64,000 bases of DNA from Rhodopseudomonas infernalis (GTDB taxonomy: Bacteria; Pseudomonadota; Alphaproteobacteria; Rhizobiales; Xanthobacteraceae), in NCBI RefSeq assembly GCF_022271405.1, contig NZ_JAJNAL010000010.1, positions 91,423 through 155,422 on the forward strand, read 5' to 3'. This document shows positions 19,648 to 29,336 of the stretch, piece by piece. The notes beneath the pieces were generated by a model, which saw only the letters and a program-made list of their open reading frames with translations, was not told the DNA's origin and ran no database searches. The position numbers were made by a program, and so were the translations under genes. Each line of letters begins with the position of its first letter. Positions within the stretch are counted from its first letter, which is position 1.

Positions 19648-19665
19648 GCAGCAGGAGCACGGCGC

Positions 19666-21213
19666 ATGACTTCGTGGGTCAGGATCGGTGACCTCGTCAA
19701 GAGCAAGACCGAGATCGATGAGCGCGCGCGTCGCGCGGCGGCCGGCTACGCCAAGCTCGGCGTGACTGCGGGCGACGTCGTCGCGGTCTATATGCGCAAC
19801 GATTTCGCGCTGATGGAAGCCGCGCTGGCCGCGGGCCTGTGCGGCGCCTATGTGGTGCCGGTCAACTGGCACAACACGCCGGAGGAAGCCCGCTACGTGC
19901 TGGAGAATTCCGGCGCGAAGGTGCTGGTGATCCACGCCGATCTCTGGCGCGCGGTGCAGCAGGCGATCCCCGAGGGCGTCGAGGTGCTGGTCGCCGAAAC
20001 GCCGCCGATGCTGCGCGCGGACTACCATGTCAGTGACGAAGCAGCGGCCGTCGCGCCTGGGCTGCGGGCCTTCGAGAACTGGCTGATGCAGCACGCGCCG
20101 GCGCAGCCGCCGTTCCCGACCTCGCCGGGTTCGATGATCTACACCTCGGGCACGACCGGCCATCCCAAGGGTGTCCGCCGCCAGCCGCCGACGCCGGAGC
20201 AGGCTGCGGCGAGCCAGCAGATGATGCGCACGGTCGGCGGCCTGATCGGCTGGGAGGATCGGCTCGGCGACGCGACGCTGCTGATCCCGGGTCCAGCGTA
20301 TCACTCCAGCCCGAACGGCTGGATGTATTCGTTCTACAACATGGGCACCAACCTCGTGGTCGAACCGCGCTTCGACGCCGAGCGGATGCTGGCGACCATC
20401 GCGGCGCACCGCGTCACCCATGCTCTCGTCGTGCCGACGATGTTCGTGCGGCTGCTGGCACTGCCGGCGGAAACACGCGCGCGCTACGATCTGTCGAGCC
20501 TGGTCCACGTCATGCACGTCGGATCGCCCTGCCCGCCGCACGTCAAGCGAGCGATGATCGACTGGTGGGGTCCGATCATCACCGAGCACTACGGCTCCAC
20601 TGAAGTCGGCGCGGTGACCAACTGCACCGCGGACGAATGGTTGGCGCATCCCGGCACGGTGGGACGCCGGCTCGACGGCTGCACCGTAGTGATCATGGAC
20701 GCGGAGGGCCGCGTGCTGCCGCCGGGGCAGAGCGGCGAAGTGGTCTGCGGCCGCGAGCGCTTTCCGGAATTCACCTACCACGGCGATCCGGCCAAGCGGG
20801 CCAAGTCGGCGCGCGGCGATCTGGTGGCGACCGGCGACATCGGCTTCTTCGATGAGGACGGCTATCTGTACCTGTCGGGCCGCGCCGGCGACATGATCAT
20901 CTTCGGCGGCACCAACGTCTATCCGGCGGAGATCGAGGCGGAGCTGATGAAGGTGCCCGGCATCGCCGACTGCGCGGTGTTCGGCATTCCCGACGAGGAT
21001 TTCGGCGAGACCGTCTGCGCCTTCATCCAGCCGGATATCGGCGAGGTGCTGAGCGCCGAAGCGATCCGCGCCGAGCTGAAGCCGCGGCTCGCTGGCTACA
21101 AGATCCCGAAGCGGATCGAATTCGCCAGCGCGCTGCCGCGCGAGGACACCGGCAAGATCTTCAAGCGCAAGCTGAAGGAGCCGTTCTGGCGCGACGCCGG
21201 TCGCACGATCTGA
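19666..21213 (+). CDS. AMP-dependent acyl-CoA synthetase/ligase
   Basis: A 515-residue adenylate-forming enzyme that activates a carboxylic acid to its CoA thioester. Motifs are the P-loop-like MIYTSGTTGHPKGVRR, TEHYGSTEVG (A5), LVATGDIGFFDEDGYLYL (A7) and the A10 catalytic lysine in LPREDTGKIFKRKLKE. The N-terminus is short, starting close to DLVKSKTEIDERARR, but the core domains are complete. It is between two enoyl-CoA hydratase genes in an operon headed by a solute-binding protein, so it probably activates the imported acid. Chain length or aromatic specificity is not evident. Confidence 0.9.
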   Translation: MTSWVRIGDLVKSKTEIDERARRAAAGYAKLGVTAGDVVAVYMRNDFALMEAALAAGLCGAYVVPVNWHNTPEEARYVLENSGAKVLVIHADLWRAVQQAIPEGVEVLVAETPPMLRADYHVSDEAAAVAPGLRAFENWLMQHAPAQPPFPTSPGSMIYTSGTTGHPKGVRRQPPTPEQAAASQQMMRTVGGLIGWEDRLGDATLLIPGPAYHSSPNGWMYSFYNMGTNLVVEPRFDAERMLATIAAHRVTHALVVPTMFVRLLALPAETRARYDLSSLVHVMHVGSPCPPHVKRAMIDWWGPIITEHYGSTEVGAVTNCTADEWLAHPGTVGRRLDGCTVVIMDAEGRVLPPGQSGEVVCGRERFPEFTYHGDPAKRAKSARGDLVATGDIGFFDEDGYLYLSGRAGDMIIFGGTNVYPAEIEAELMKVPGIADCAVFGIPDEDFGETVCAFIQPDIGEVLSAEAIRAELKPRLAGYKIPKRIEFASALPREDTGKIFKRKLKEPFWRDAGRTI

Positions 21214-21258
21214 CGGCGCCAATCGAGCACACTGCTCTCATCTTTCAGGACGGACACC

Positions 21259-22125
<867 letters not shown>

Positions 22126-22149
22126 GGGCAGCGGCCGCGCGGCGTGAAC

Positions 22150-23349
22150 TTACAGCCCCTCGGCAGCCTGCAGAGTCTCGACTTCGAGGCCGTAGACGCG
22201 TTCGGTATGCGGCAGGCCCTGGATCGGAAATTCGCCGAGTTCGACGAAACCGTCGGCGCACAGGCCGATGAAGTCGGTCGAGGCGACCACGGTGCGCCCG
22301 AGGCGGCCGGCGATGCGCTCGAGCCGCGCGGCCAGATTGACGGCGGGGCCGATGCAGGTGAAGTCGAGCCGGTTGCCACCGCCGATATTGCCGTACAGCA
22401 CCTGCCCGACATGCAGCGCGACGCCGAAGCGGAAGCGCTCGATGACGTGGTTGCCGTCGATGTAGTTCATCGCCGCCACGGTGTCGCGGCATTCATGCGC
22501 GGCGGCCAGCATCCGCGCGCAGACGTCGGCCTCGTCGCTGCCATCGGCGGAGATCGGAAACACAGCGAGCAGGCCGTCGCCCATGAACTTCAGCACCTCG
22601 CCGCCATGGCGCAGGATCGGGCCGACCTGACAGTCGAAGTAAGCATTCAGCAGCTTCACCATCACCTCGGGTGGAAGCTGGTCCGAGAGCGCGGTGAACC
22701 CGCGCAGATCCGACAGCCAGATCGCGGTCCGCATGGTGTCGGTATGGCCGCGTCGGATCTGCCCGGCCAGAATCCGCGCGCCGGCGCGGTTGCCCACATA
22801 GGTGTCGAGCAGCGTGGTGGCGATCTCGCGCAAGCTGATCACTTCGATCAGCCGCGCTAGCGGGCCGGCGAGCCGGCGCAGCGCGACCAGGTCGGCGGCG
22901 CTGAACCCGCCGGGCCGCCGCGTGGTGAAGCTGACGCCGTTGACGCTGCCGTCCATGAACATCAGCGGCAGCGCCAGATAATCGGTGACGCCCTCGCTGC
23001 GCATGTCGTCGAAAAACGGAAAAGCCCGGCTGGCGGCGCTGTCGAGTTGGAAGCGCACTTCGGCGGCGCTGTCGTACATCAGCTTCAGCGGGCTGCGCTG
23101 ATACTCTTCCAGGCTTTCGACATCCACCGTGGTTTCGCTGGTGACGGTCTCCTGCCCCTCACGCCAGACGAAGCCGTAGCCGTAAATGTCCGGATGCAGC
23201 GTCTCGACGAAGACGCCGACACGATACAGCGGCAGCCCGGCCTCGACCAGCCGCTCGCAGGTGCGCGTCATCATGGCGACCGGCTCCGGCTCGGAGCGCG
23301 CGCCGTCGATCAGCCAGTCGATCAGGTCGTGAAACTGTTGTGATTGCAT
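22150..23349 (-). CDS. Class III adenylate cyclase with N-terminal sensor-like region
   Basis: A 399-residue cytoplasmic protein. The C-terminal half is a class III nucleotide cyclase domain: WLSDLRGFTALSD has the first metal-binding Asp, KFMGDGLLAVFP has the adenine-binding Lys and second metal Asp, DFTCIGPAVNLAAR has the adenine-binding Asp and the Asn/Arg that hold the transition state. All residues needed for cAMP synthesis are present. The N-terminal half (about 1-190) resembles a GAF-like sensor, with no membrane segment. It starts at 23349, next to a short gap and the convergent aroC. The signal sensed is unknown. Confidence 0.9.
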   Translation of the reverse strand: MQSQQFHDLIDWLIDGARSEPEPVAMMTRTCERLVEAGLPLYRVGVFVETLHPDIYGYGFVWREGQETVTSETTVDVESLEEYQRSPLKLMYDSAAEVRFQLDSAASRAFPFFDDMRSEGVTDYLALPLMFMDGSVNGVSFTTRRPGGFSAADLVALRRLAGPLARLIEVISLREIATTLLDTYVGNRAGARILAGQIRRGHTDTMRTAIWLSDLRGFTALSDQLPPEVMVKLLNAYFDCQVGPILRHGGEVLKFMGDGLLAVFPISADGSDEADVCARMLAAAHECRDTVAAMNYIDGNHVIERFRFGVALHVGQVLYGNIGGGNRLDFTCIGPAVNLAARLERIAGRLGRTVVASTDFIGLCADGFVELGEFPIQGLPHTERVYGLEVETLQAAEGL

Positions 23350-23425
23350 CCGGCCATCCTAGCCGGACGGCTCGCAATTGGCACCGGGGTGCCGCTCATG
23401 GCAGGTCCCCGGGTGGATCGGCGCT

Positions 23426-24511
23426 TCAGCCGACCTGGCCGCGCTGGCGCAGCAGGTGGTCGGCGAGCACGCAGGCGACCATGGCTTCGCCGACCGGCAC
23501 CGCGCGGATGCCGACGCAGGGGTCGTGGCGGCCCTTGGTCAGGATCTCGGTGTCGGCGCCTGACCGGTCGACCGTCTTGCGCGGCGTCAGGATCGAGGAG
23601 GTCGGCTTGACGGCGAAGCGCGCCACCAATGGCTGGCCGGTGGAGATGCCGCCCAGGATGCCGCCGGCATGGTTGGACAGGAAGCTCGGGCCATGATTGC
23701 CCATTCGCATCTCGTCGGCATTCTGCTCGCCGGTGAGTTCGGCGCTGGCGAATCCGTCGCCGATCTCGACGCCCTTGACGGCGTTGATGCTCATCAGCGC
23801 CGCGGCGATATCGGCATCGAGCTTGGCGTAGATCGGCGCGCCGAGCCCGGCCGGGACGCCCTCAGCGACGATCTCGATCACCGCGCCGATCGACGAGCCC
23901 GCCTTGCGGATGCCGTCGAGATAATCGGCGAACAGCGCGGCGGCATCCTTGTCCGGGCAGAAGAACGGGTTGTTGCTGATCTCGTCCCAGTCCCATTTGG
24001 CGCGGTCGATCCTGTGCGGGCCGATCTGCACCAGCGCGCCACGCACGGTCATGCCGGCGATCACCTTGCGGGCGACCGCGCCGGCCGCGACGCGGGTGGC
24101 GGTCTCGCGTGCCGAGGAGCGCCCGCCGCCGCGATAGTCGCGGATGCCGTATTTCGCCTCGTAGGTGAAGTCGGCGTGGCCGGGGCGATACTTGTTCTGG
24201 ATGTCCGAATAGTCCTTGGAGCGCTGGTCGGTGTTCTCGATCTGCAGCGCGATCGGCGTGCCGGTGGTGACCTGCTCGCCGGTCGAAGGATGTGCCATCA
24301 CGCCGGACAGGATCTTCACCTGATCGGCTTCCTGGCGCTGGGTGGTGAAGCGCGACTGGCCCGGCCGGCGGCGATCGAGATCGCTCTGGATGTCGGCTTC
24401 GGTCAGCGGGATCAGCGGCGGGCAGCCGTCGACCACACAGCCGATCGCCACCCCATGGCTCTCGCCGAAGGTGGTGACGCGAAACAGATGGCCGAAGGTA
24501 TTGAACGACAT
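23426..24511 (-). CDS. aroC: Chorismate synthase
   Basis: A 361-residue enzyme making chorismate from 5-enolpyruvylshikimate-3-phosphate (last step of the shikimate pathway, reduced FMN required). Family signatures: [17 protein letters not shown] at the start, [18 protein letters not shown], the [20 protein letters not shown] block and the C-terminal FGTN-like [14 protein letters not shown] region. The start at 24511 gives the standard [12 protein letters not shown] beginning; an upstream frame to 24700 runs through a palindromic element and is not coding. Length is normal. The gene is on its own transcription unit with a long palindrome ahead of it. Confidence 0.97.
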   Translation of the reverse strand: MSFNTFGHLFRVTTFGESHGVAIGCVVDGCPPLIPLTEADIQSDLDRRRPGQSRFTTQRQEADQVKILSGVMAHPSTGEQVTTGTPIALQIENTDQRSKDYSDIQNKYRPGHADFTYEAKYGIRDYRGGGRSSARETATRVAAGAVARKVIAGMTVRGALVQIGPHRIDRAKWDWDEISNNPFFCPDKDAAALFADYLDGIRKAGSSIGAVIEIVAEGVPAGLGAPIYAKLDADIAAALMSINAVKGVEIGDGFASAELTGEQNADEMRMGNHGPSFLSNHAGGILGGISTGQPLVARFAVKPTSSILTPRKTVDRSGADTEILTKGRHDPCVGIRAVPVGEAMVACVLADHLLRQRGQVG

Positions 24512-24586
24512 GGCGCGGGCTGCCTTTAAGAATTGCGCCGGTGTGGTAACGCGCCGGCCAAATGGGGTCAAACCGACCTTCTTCTT

Positions 24587-24712
24587 CCTTCTCCCCTCCT
24601 GGGAGAAGGTGGCGCGGATGCAGTCCGTGCCGGATGAGGGGGCGCCGAGCGCGCGGCGCCCCCTCACCCGGCTTCGCTGCGCGAAGCCACCCTCTCCCAC
24701 AAGGGGAGAGGG
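24587..24712. repeat. Long palindromic element upstream of aroC (CTTCTCCC/GGGAGAAGG type)
   Basis: Two nested hairpins and outer arms: CCTTCTCCCCTCCTGGGAGAAGG at the left (about 24588-24609, split by the loop CTCCT), GGCGCC...GGCGCC arms in the middle, GGCTTCGCTGCGCGAAGCC, and CCCTCTCCC-ACAA-GGGGAGAGGG at the right. It lies between aroC and the histidine phosphatase gene, both on the minus strand, and is related to the elements at 145-276 and at the window's end. Confidence 0.75.
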
Positions 24713-24721
24713 TTCGAAACC

Positions 24722-25315
24722 TCAGCTCACGATCTCCATCGCCCCGTCCCGGAAGACGTAGACCGAGCCCTGCAGGATCAGGCCTTCCAGCGCTTCGGCC
24801 GGGGATTTCACGCCGCAGGCGACCATCAGGGTTCGGGCGGTGCCGACATGGCCGACCGCGACGGTGTCGGTGGTCCGCGAGTTGACCCAATCGGTGATGA
24901 ACGGAATGCGGTCGGCGTAGCTCTCGCCGCGCAGCGGCGCCACGTTCCAGCGGTCGGCATGGCGCGCGGCGTAGACCTGCGCGTCGGAGGCCTGCATCTG
25001 TTCGACCGTGAAGCCCTCCCAGGCCCCATAGGTGATTTCGCGCAGCCTCTCATCGGTGGCGTAGCCTTCGGCCGGCAGACCGAGCGCGCCGCGCACCAGT
25101 TCCATGGTGACCCGGGCGCGGCCGAGCGGGCTCGACACATAGGACAGCGCCGCAACCGCGCGCCCGTCGCGGGTCAGCACGTCGGCGAGCAACCGGCCAG
25201 CCGCAAGCGCCTGCCCCCGCCCCTTGTCGTTGAGCGGAATGTCCTGCGTCCCTTGATAACGACCGGTCGCGTTCCAGTCGGTCTCGCCGTGGCGGATGAA
25301 GTAGATGGTAGGCAT
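24722..25315 (-). CDS. Histidine phosphatase superfamily protein (phosphoglycerate mutase-like)
   Basis: A 197-residue protein with the catalytic RHGETDWNATGRYQG motif (phospho-histidine in RHGE, N-terminal) and a second catalytic His in VAVGHVGTARTLM. These proteins are phosphatases or mutases on small phospho-compounds; the presence of a full RHG motif suggests an active phosphatase. The ATG at 25315 is chosen because it gives MPTIYFIRHGET. The longer frame back to 25381 is within a palindromic element. It precedes aroC on the same strand with a palindrome in between. Substrate unknown. Confidence 0.85.
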   Translation of the reverse strand: MPTIYFIRHGETDWNATGRYQGTQDIPLNDKGRGQALAAGRLLADVLTRDGRAVAALSYVSSPLGRARVTMELVRGALGLPAEGYATDERLREITYGAWEGFTVEQMQASDAQVYAARHADRWNVAPLRGESYADRIPFITDWVNSRTTDTVAVGHVGTARTLMVACGVKSPAEALEGLILQGSVYVFRDGAMEIVS

Positions 25316-25350
25316 GGTTCGATCAGTTGTGAGAGCGAAGTCTATCGACC

Positions 25351-25441
25351 CGTCATGGCCGGGCTTGTCCCGGCCATCCACGTTCTTGTTATCAGCGTGC
25401 GCCCGCAGACGTGGATGCCCGGGACGAGCCCGGGCATGACG
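25351..25441. repeat. Palindromic element, family C (GTCATGGCCGGG...CCCGGGCATGACG)
   Basis: The left arm CGTCATGGCCGGGCTTGTCC and the right arm GGACGAGCCCGGGCATGACG are inverted copies; inner arms CATCCACG/CGTGGATG match as well. It fills the gap between fabI and the histidine phosphatase gene. This sequence type is the only such copy in the window. Confidence 0.75.
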
Positions 25442-25471
25442 GAGATTGGGGCCCGCGATAAGAAGGCTTCG

Positions 25472-26293
25472 TCAATCCTTGCCGCCGAGCGAGATGTCCG
25501 GGGCGTCGGGGTTTTTCATGCCGACGATGTGATAGCCGGAATCGACGTGGTGGACTTCGCCGGTGACGCCGCGCGACAGGTCGGACAGGAAGTACAAGGC
25601 GCTGTCGCCGACCTCCTCGATCGACACCGTGCGGCGCAGCGGCGCGTTATATTCGTTCCATTTCAGGATGTAGCGGAAGTCGCCGATGCCCGAAGCCGCG
25701 AGCGTCTTGATCGGGCCGGCCGAGATCGCGTTGACGCGGATCGCCTTCTCGCCGAGGTCGGCGGCGAGGTAGCGCACGCTGGCTTCCAGCGCCGCCTTGG
25801 CGACGCCCATGACGTTGTAGTGCGGCATCCACTTCTCGGCGCCGTAGTAGGTCAGCGTGATGATTGAGCCGCCGTCCGTCATCAGCTTCTCGGCGCGCTG
25901 CGCGATCGCCGTCAGCGAGTAGCACGAGATCAGCATCGATTTGGAGAAGTTGGCTTCCGAGGTGTCGATGTAACGGCCGTCCAGCTCGTTCTTGTCGGCG
26001 AACGCGATGGCGTGGACGACGAAGTCGATCTTGCCCCATTTCTCCTTCAGGACGTCGAACACCGCGTCGATCGTCGCCGCGTCGGTGACGTCGCAATGGC
26101 CGAGCACCAGCCCGCCGAGTTCGGCGGCGATCGGCTCGACCCGCTTCTTCAGGGCGTCGCCCTGATAGGTCAGCGCCACTTCGGCGCCCTGCTCGCGGCA
26201 GGCCTTGGCGATGCCGTAGGCGATCGAGCGGTTGTTGGCCACGCCGAGGATCACCCCGCGCTTGCCCTGCATCAGCCCCGAACCAGTCGCCAT
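25472..26293 (-). CDS. fabI: Enoyl-[acyl-carrier-protein] reductase (NADH), FabI
   Basis: A 273-residue short-chain-dehydrogenase fold enzyme, catalysing the last reduction of the type II fatty acid elongation cycle. FabI features are the split glycine motif GVANNRSIAYGIA, the active-site YYGAEKWMPHYNVMGVAKAAL with the Y-x6-K pair, and RVNAISAGPIKTLAASGI in the substrate loop. The start at 26293 has GAGAGGAAG just upstream; the open frame beyond is noncoding by ribosome-site and homology. No acyl-carrier or fab neighbour is present. This is the target family of triclosan and diazaborines, but resistance cannot be judged from sequence. Confidence 0.96.
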   Translation of the reverse strand: MATGSGLMQGKRGVILGVANNRSIAYGIAKACREQGAEVALTYQGDALKKRVEPIAAELGGLVLGHCDVTDAATIDAVFDVLKEKWGKIDFVVHAIAFADKNELDGRYIDTSEANFSKSMLISCYSLTAIAQRAEKLMTDGGSIITLTYYGAEKWMPHYNVMGVAKAALEASVRYLAADLGEKAIRVNAISAGPIKTLAASGIGDFRYILKWNEYNAPLRRTVSIEEVGDSALYFLSDLSRGVTGEVHHVDSGYHIVGMKNPDAPDISLGGKD

Positions 26294-26474
26294 GTCACTT
26301 CCTCTCGGCCAGAATGGAAGCCCCGACCTACACCACCGCCCCGGCCCGGTACAGCCCGAATGTTCGCGAGCAAAATCAGCCGTTTGGCGCAATTGGGCCG
26401 GGCTGGAATAGGCCGGCCGGCGCGGTGTTATGGTTGTCGGTGCGGCGAGCCGCATTCCGACCGACAGGCGAGCG

Positions 26475-26963
26475 ATGAACGACTTCCGAGACGGCGTCGA
26501 AGCGATGATCCCGGCCCTGCGGCGCTACGCCCGGGCGCTGGCGCGCGACACCGATATCGCCGACGATCTGGTGCAGGACACGCTGGTGCGGGCGCTGCGC
26601 TCCGAGAAGCTGTTTCTCGGCGGCGATCTGCGCAGCTGGCTCTACACCATCCTGACCAACCTCAACCGCAACCGCCGGCGCACGCTGGCGCGGCGGCCGA
26701 CCTTGATGCCGCTGACCGACACCAGCGCCGACGCCAGCGGCACCGAAGCGGAGGGCGGCGACATTGCCCGCGCGCTGGCGACGCTGGTCGAGGAGCAGCG
26801 CGCCGCGCTGCTGCTGGTGGTGCTCGAAGGCCTGAGCTACCGCGAGGTCGCCGACATCCAGGGCGTGCCGATCGGCACCGTGATGTCCCGCCTCGCCCGC
26901 GCCCGCGCCCACATCCGCGCCAGCCTCGACGGCGAGCGGCCAATGCTCAAGCGGGTGAAGTGA
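26475..26963 (+). CDS. RNA polymerase ECF sigma factor
   Basis: A 162-residue ECF sigma factor. Region 2 has RALARDTDIADDLVQDTLVRAL followed by DLRSWLYTILTNLNRNRRR (core-binding helix). Region 4 has LSYREVADIQGVPIGTVMSRLARARAHI (-35-binding helix-turn-helix). The start at 26475 is chosen over an upstream ATG at 26430 because sigma factors of this type begin shortly before region 2. It is followed on the same strand by an anti-sigma gene, and a palindromic element splits the pair. The signal and regulon are not known. Confidence 0.9.
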   Translation: MNDFRDGVEAMIPALRRYARALARDTDIADDLVQDTLVRALRSEKLFLGGDLRSWLYTILTNLNRNRRRTLARRPTLMPLTDTSADASGTEAEGGDIARALATLVEEQRAALLLVVLEGLSYREVADIQGVPIGTVMSRLARARAHIRASLDGERPMLKRVK

Positions 26964-26996
26964 TGCATCGCGAAGTTTTTAATCCGGCTTCCCCAT

Positions 26997-27149
26997 CGTC
27001 ATTGCGAGGAGCACCCGGATCGGCGCTCAGCGCCGTCCGAGCACAGGCTCCGCGACGAAGCAATCCAGCTCCGAGCACTGCGTCTGGATTGCTTCGCGGA
27101 GCCTGTGCTCGGGCGGCGCTTTGCGCCGACCCGTTGGCTCGCAATGACG
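26997..27149. repeat. Palindromic element, family B (CGTCATTGCGAG...CTCGCAATGACG), between sigma and anti-sigma genes
   Basis: Outer arms CGTCATTGCGAG and CTCGCAATGACG, inner arms GGCTCCGCGACGAAGCAATCCAG / CTGGATTGCTTCGCGGAGCC (each read as shorter pieces) and GAGCACAGG / CCTGTGCTC. A second, smaller member of the family lies at 32376-32455. The element takes up most of the 241-base gap between two genes that normally abut. Confidence 0.8.
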
Positions 27150-27204
27150 GGGTGGGCGTGGTGCACGCAACGCGACGAACTCTTAACATCGAAGAAGCGC
27201 AGCC

Positions 27205-27978
27205 ATGACTGAACCTCAGATCCCCGTCACCGAGGACGAACTGCACGCCTATGTGGACGGCGAATTGCCGGCGGAGCGGCGGGCGGATGTCGAGGCTTGG
27301 CTCACCGCACATCCGGCGGATGCCGAGCGGGTGCGGGCGTGGCAGGCGATGGCCGAGGCGCTGCATGCGCGCTACGACCGCGTGCTCGACGAGCCGGTGC
27401 CGGCGCGGCTGCAGCTCGACCGGCTCAGCGCCGCGCCGCCGCGGCGCTGGATCGCCGGCGCGATCGCCGCCACGCTGGCGGCGTTCATCGTCGGCGGCGG
27501 CGCCGGATGGTTTGCCCGCGGTGCCGCCACGTCGCCAAGCGCCTTCCGCAGCTTCACGGTGGATGCGCTGGGCGCCCATCGGCTGTACGTCGTCGAGGTG
27601 CGCCACCCGGTCGAGGTCGAGGCCTCCGAGCGTGCGCATCTACAGCAATGGCTGTCGAAGCGGGTCGGCTATCAGGTGACGGCGCCGGAGCTGGAAGCCA
27701 GCGGGCTGAAACTGGTCGGCGGTCGGCTGCTACCAGGCCCGGACGCGCCGGCGGCTTTCCTGATGTACGAAAGCGCCAGTGGCGAGCGCTTCACGCTCTA
27801 CACCTCGCGGGCCAAAACCGACGCGGCGCAGATGCGCTACGCCAGCGACGCCCGTGACGGCGCGCTGTTCTGGGCCGATCGTGGCGTCGGCTACGTGCTG
27901 GCCGGGCCGACCGACAAGGAGCGGCTGAGCCAGGTTGCGAAGCAGGTCTATGCGCAGGCGGAGAAAGCGGGCGGTTAG
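27205..27978 (+). CDS. Anti-sigma factor, membrane-anchored
   Basis: A 257-residue protein with the N-terminal anti-sigma pattern TEDELHAYVDGELPAERRADVEAWLTAHP, one transmembrane segment (about residues 92-115, IAGAIAATLAAFIVGGGAGWFA) and a C-terminal periplasmic domain with FLMYESASGERFTLYTS. It is the partner of the ECF sigma gene 242 bases upstream. Many such proteins carry a zinc-binding HxxxCxxC; here no cysteine is present in the N-terminal part, so regulation is not by a thiol-zinc switch. A periplasmic or envelope signal is likely. Confidence 0.85.
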   Translation: MTEPQIPVTEDELHAYVDGELPAERRADVEAWLTAHPADAERVRAWQAMAEALHARYDRVLDEPVPARLQLDRLSAAPPRRWIAGAIAATLAAFIVGGGAGWFARGAATSPSAFRSFTVDALGAHRLYVVEVRHPVEVEASERAHLQQWLSKRVGYQVTAPELEASGLKLVGGRLLPGPDAPAAFLMYESASGERFTLYTSRAKTDAAQMRYASDARDGALFWADRGVGYVLAGPTDKERLSQVAKQVYAQAEKAGG

Positions 27979-28268
27979 TTGGCGATTAGTTCGCGCCTTC
28001 GGCGTCGTCCAAATTTCGACACTGATAATCGCGGATTCCAACATCGACGCGCCTCAGTCTCGTCCGACCGAATCACGATGCTTTGAGTGCGTCTGATCCG
28101 CCGATCGGCGCAGGCGGCCTTGGCCGGGGTTGCGCTGATCCCCTGCGCCGAGGCCGCTCCGTTTCGGACCCACGCTCCCCCGATCGCGCGTCGTCTGCAA
28201 GCCTAGGCCTTCCCCCGGATACCTCTTTGGTATTTTATCACCGCAAATCGTGGTGAGGGGATACCAGT

Positions 28269-29090
28269 ATGCAGACTCAGTCGATCGAGACGTCCGCCGG
28301 ACGGATCGCCTATCGTCAATCCGCCGGCGCCGGGCCGACGATCATCATCGTCCACGGCAATTCGGCGTCGTCGCGCGCCTTCACGCGGCAGCTCGGTGGC
28401 TCGCTCGGCGCCAAGTATCGCCTGCTGGTGCCGGACCTGCCCGGTCATGGCGAGTCGGCCGATGCGGCAGATCCGGCGGCGACCTACACCATGCCGGGCT
28501 ATGCGGCGATGCTGCGCGAGTTTGCGGGTCAGCTCGGCGCGGCGGAGGCTGTGTTCGTCGGCTGGAGTCTGGGCGGGCACATCGTGCTGGAGGCCGCGCC
28601 GGATCTGCCGGAGGCGAACGGTTTTGCGATCTTCGGGACGCCGCCGATCGGCTTTCCGCCGGCGATGGAGCAGGCCTTCCTGGCGACACCGGCGATGGCC
28701 TACACGTTTCAGCCGGAGCTGAACGAAGAGCAGGCGCGCGCTTACGTCGCCGCCGCGTTTCGGCCCGGCGTCACCGAGCTGCCGCACGAGATGGTCGCCG
28801 ACGTGCTGCGCACCGACGGCCGCGCCCGCGCCCAGCTCGCCGCCAGCATCGCGCCCGGCGGCTATCGCGACGAGATCGACGTCGTGGCGAAGCTGAAGCA
28901 GCCGCTCGCGGTGCTGCACGGCGCCGGGGAGCAGCTCGTCAACGGCACGTATCTGCAGTCCCTGACGATGCCGACGCTGTGGCGCGGCGCGGTTCAGACC
29001 ATCGACGGCGCCGGCCACCTGCCGCAATGGGAGCAAGCCGACCGCTTCGACGCGCTGATCGACGCGTTCGTGATGGAGGCGAATGCGTAG
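28269..29090 (+). CDS. Alpha/beta hydrolase
   Basis: A 273-residue alpha/beta-hydrolase with the oxyanion-loop HGNSASSRAFTRQL, LVPDLPGHGES, nucleophile elbow FVGWSLGGHIV (GWSLG) and catalytic-histidine region DGAGHLPQWEQ. It is a soluble cytoplasmic enzyme with the usual length for the epoxide hydrolase/haloalkane or haloacid-type family. No conserved neighbours; it is flanked by 290 bases upstream with nothing recognised and by a palindromic repeat downstream. Substrate unknown. Confidence 0.85.
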   Translation: MQTQSIETSAGRIAYRQSAGAGPTIIIVHGNSASSRAFTRQLGGSLGAKYRLLVPDLPGHGESADAADPAATYTMPGYAAMLREFAGQLGAAEAVFVGWSLGGHIVLEAAPDLPEANGFAIFGTPPIGFPPAMEQAFLATPAMAYTFQPELNEEQARAYVAAAFRPGVTELPHEMVADVLRTDGRARAQLAASIAPGGYRDEIDVVAKLKQPLAVLHGAGEQLVNGTYLQSLTMPTLWRGAVQTIDGAGHLPQWEQADRFDALIDAFVMEANA

Positions 29091-29161
29091 GAGCACGCGT
29101 CGCGTCGAGTCTCGAATCCAACTCGCAAATGGAATGTCGACAGCTACACGTGAGCTCTCTT

Positions 29162-29308
29162 CACCCTCCCCTGGAGGGGGAGGGTCGGCACGCAGCCGCG
29201 TAGCGGGTGCGTGACGGGGTGGGGTGAGCAGCGGGCACGGCGGATGAACTCTTCGCCACCCCACCCCGCTCGCTACGCGAGCGACCCTCCCCCTCCAGGG
29301 GAGGGTGA
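29162..29308. repeat. Palindromic element (ACCCTCCCC...GGGGAGGGT type)
   Basis: CACCCTCCCCTGGAGGGGGAGGGT at the left and ACCCTCCCCCTCCAGGGGAGGGTG at the right, given here in fragments, with ACGGGGTGGGGTGAGC / CACCCCACCCCG... arms in between and GCTCGC/GCGAGC. It separates the convergent hydrolase and DnaJ-like genes. The long perfect stems may act as a bidirectional terminator. Confidence 0.75.
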
Positions 29309-29336
29309 CACTCGTCGCGGCGGCAAGCTTTCAGGA

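Noticed and set aside
18724..21222. Minus-strand open frame of 832 codons opposite the hydratase and ligase genes
   Set aside because: Its protein is Arg/His/Gly-rich and without known motifs, and it lies exactly opposite three well-supported genes; it is a typical shadow frame of G+C-rich DNA.
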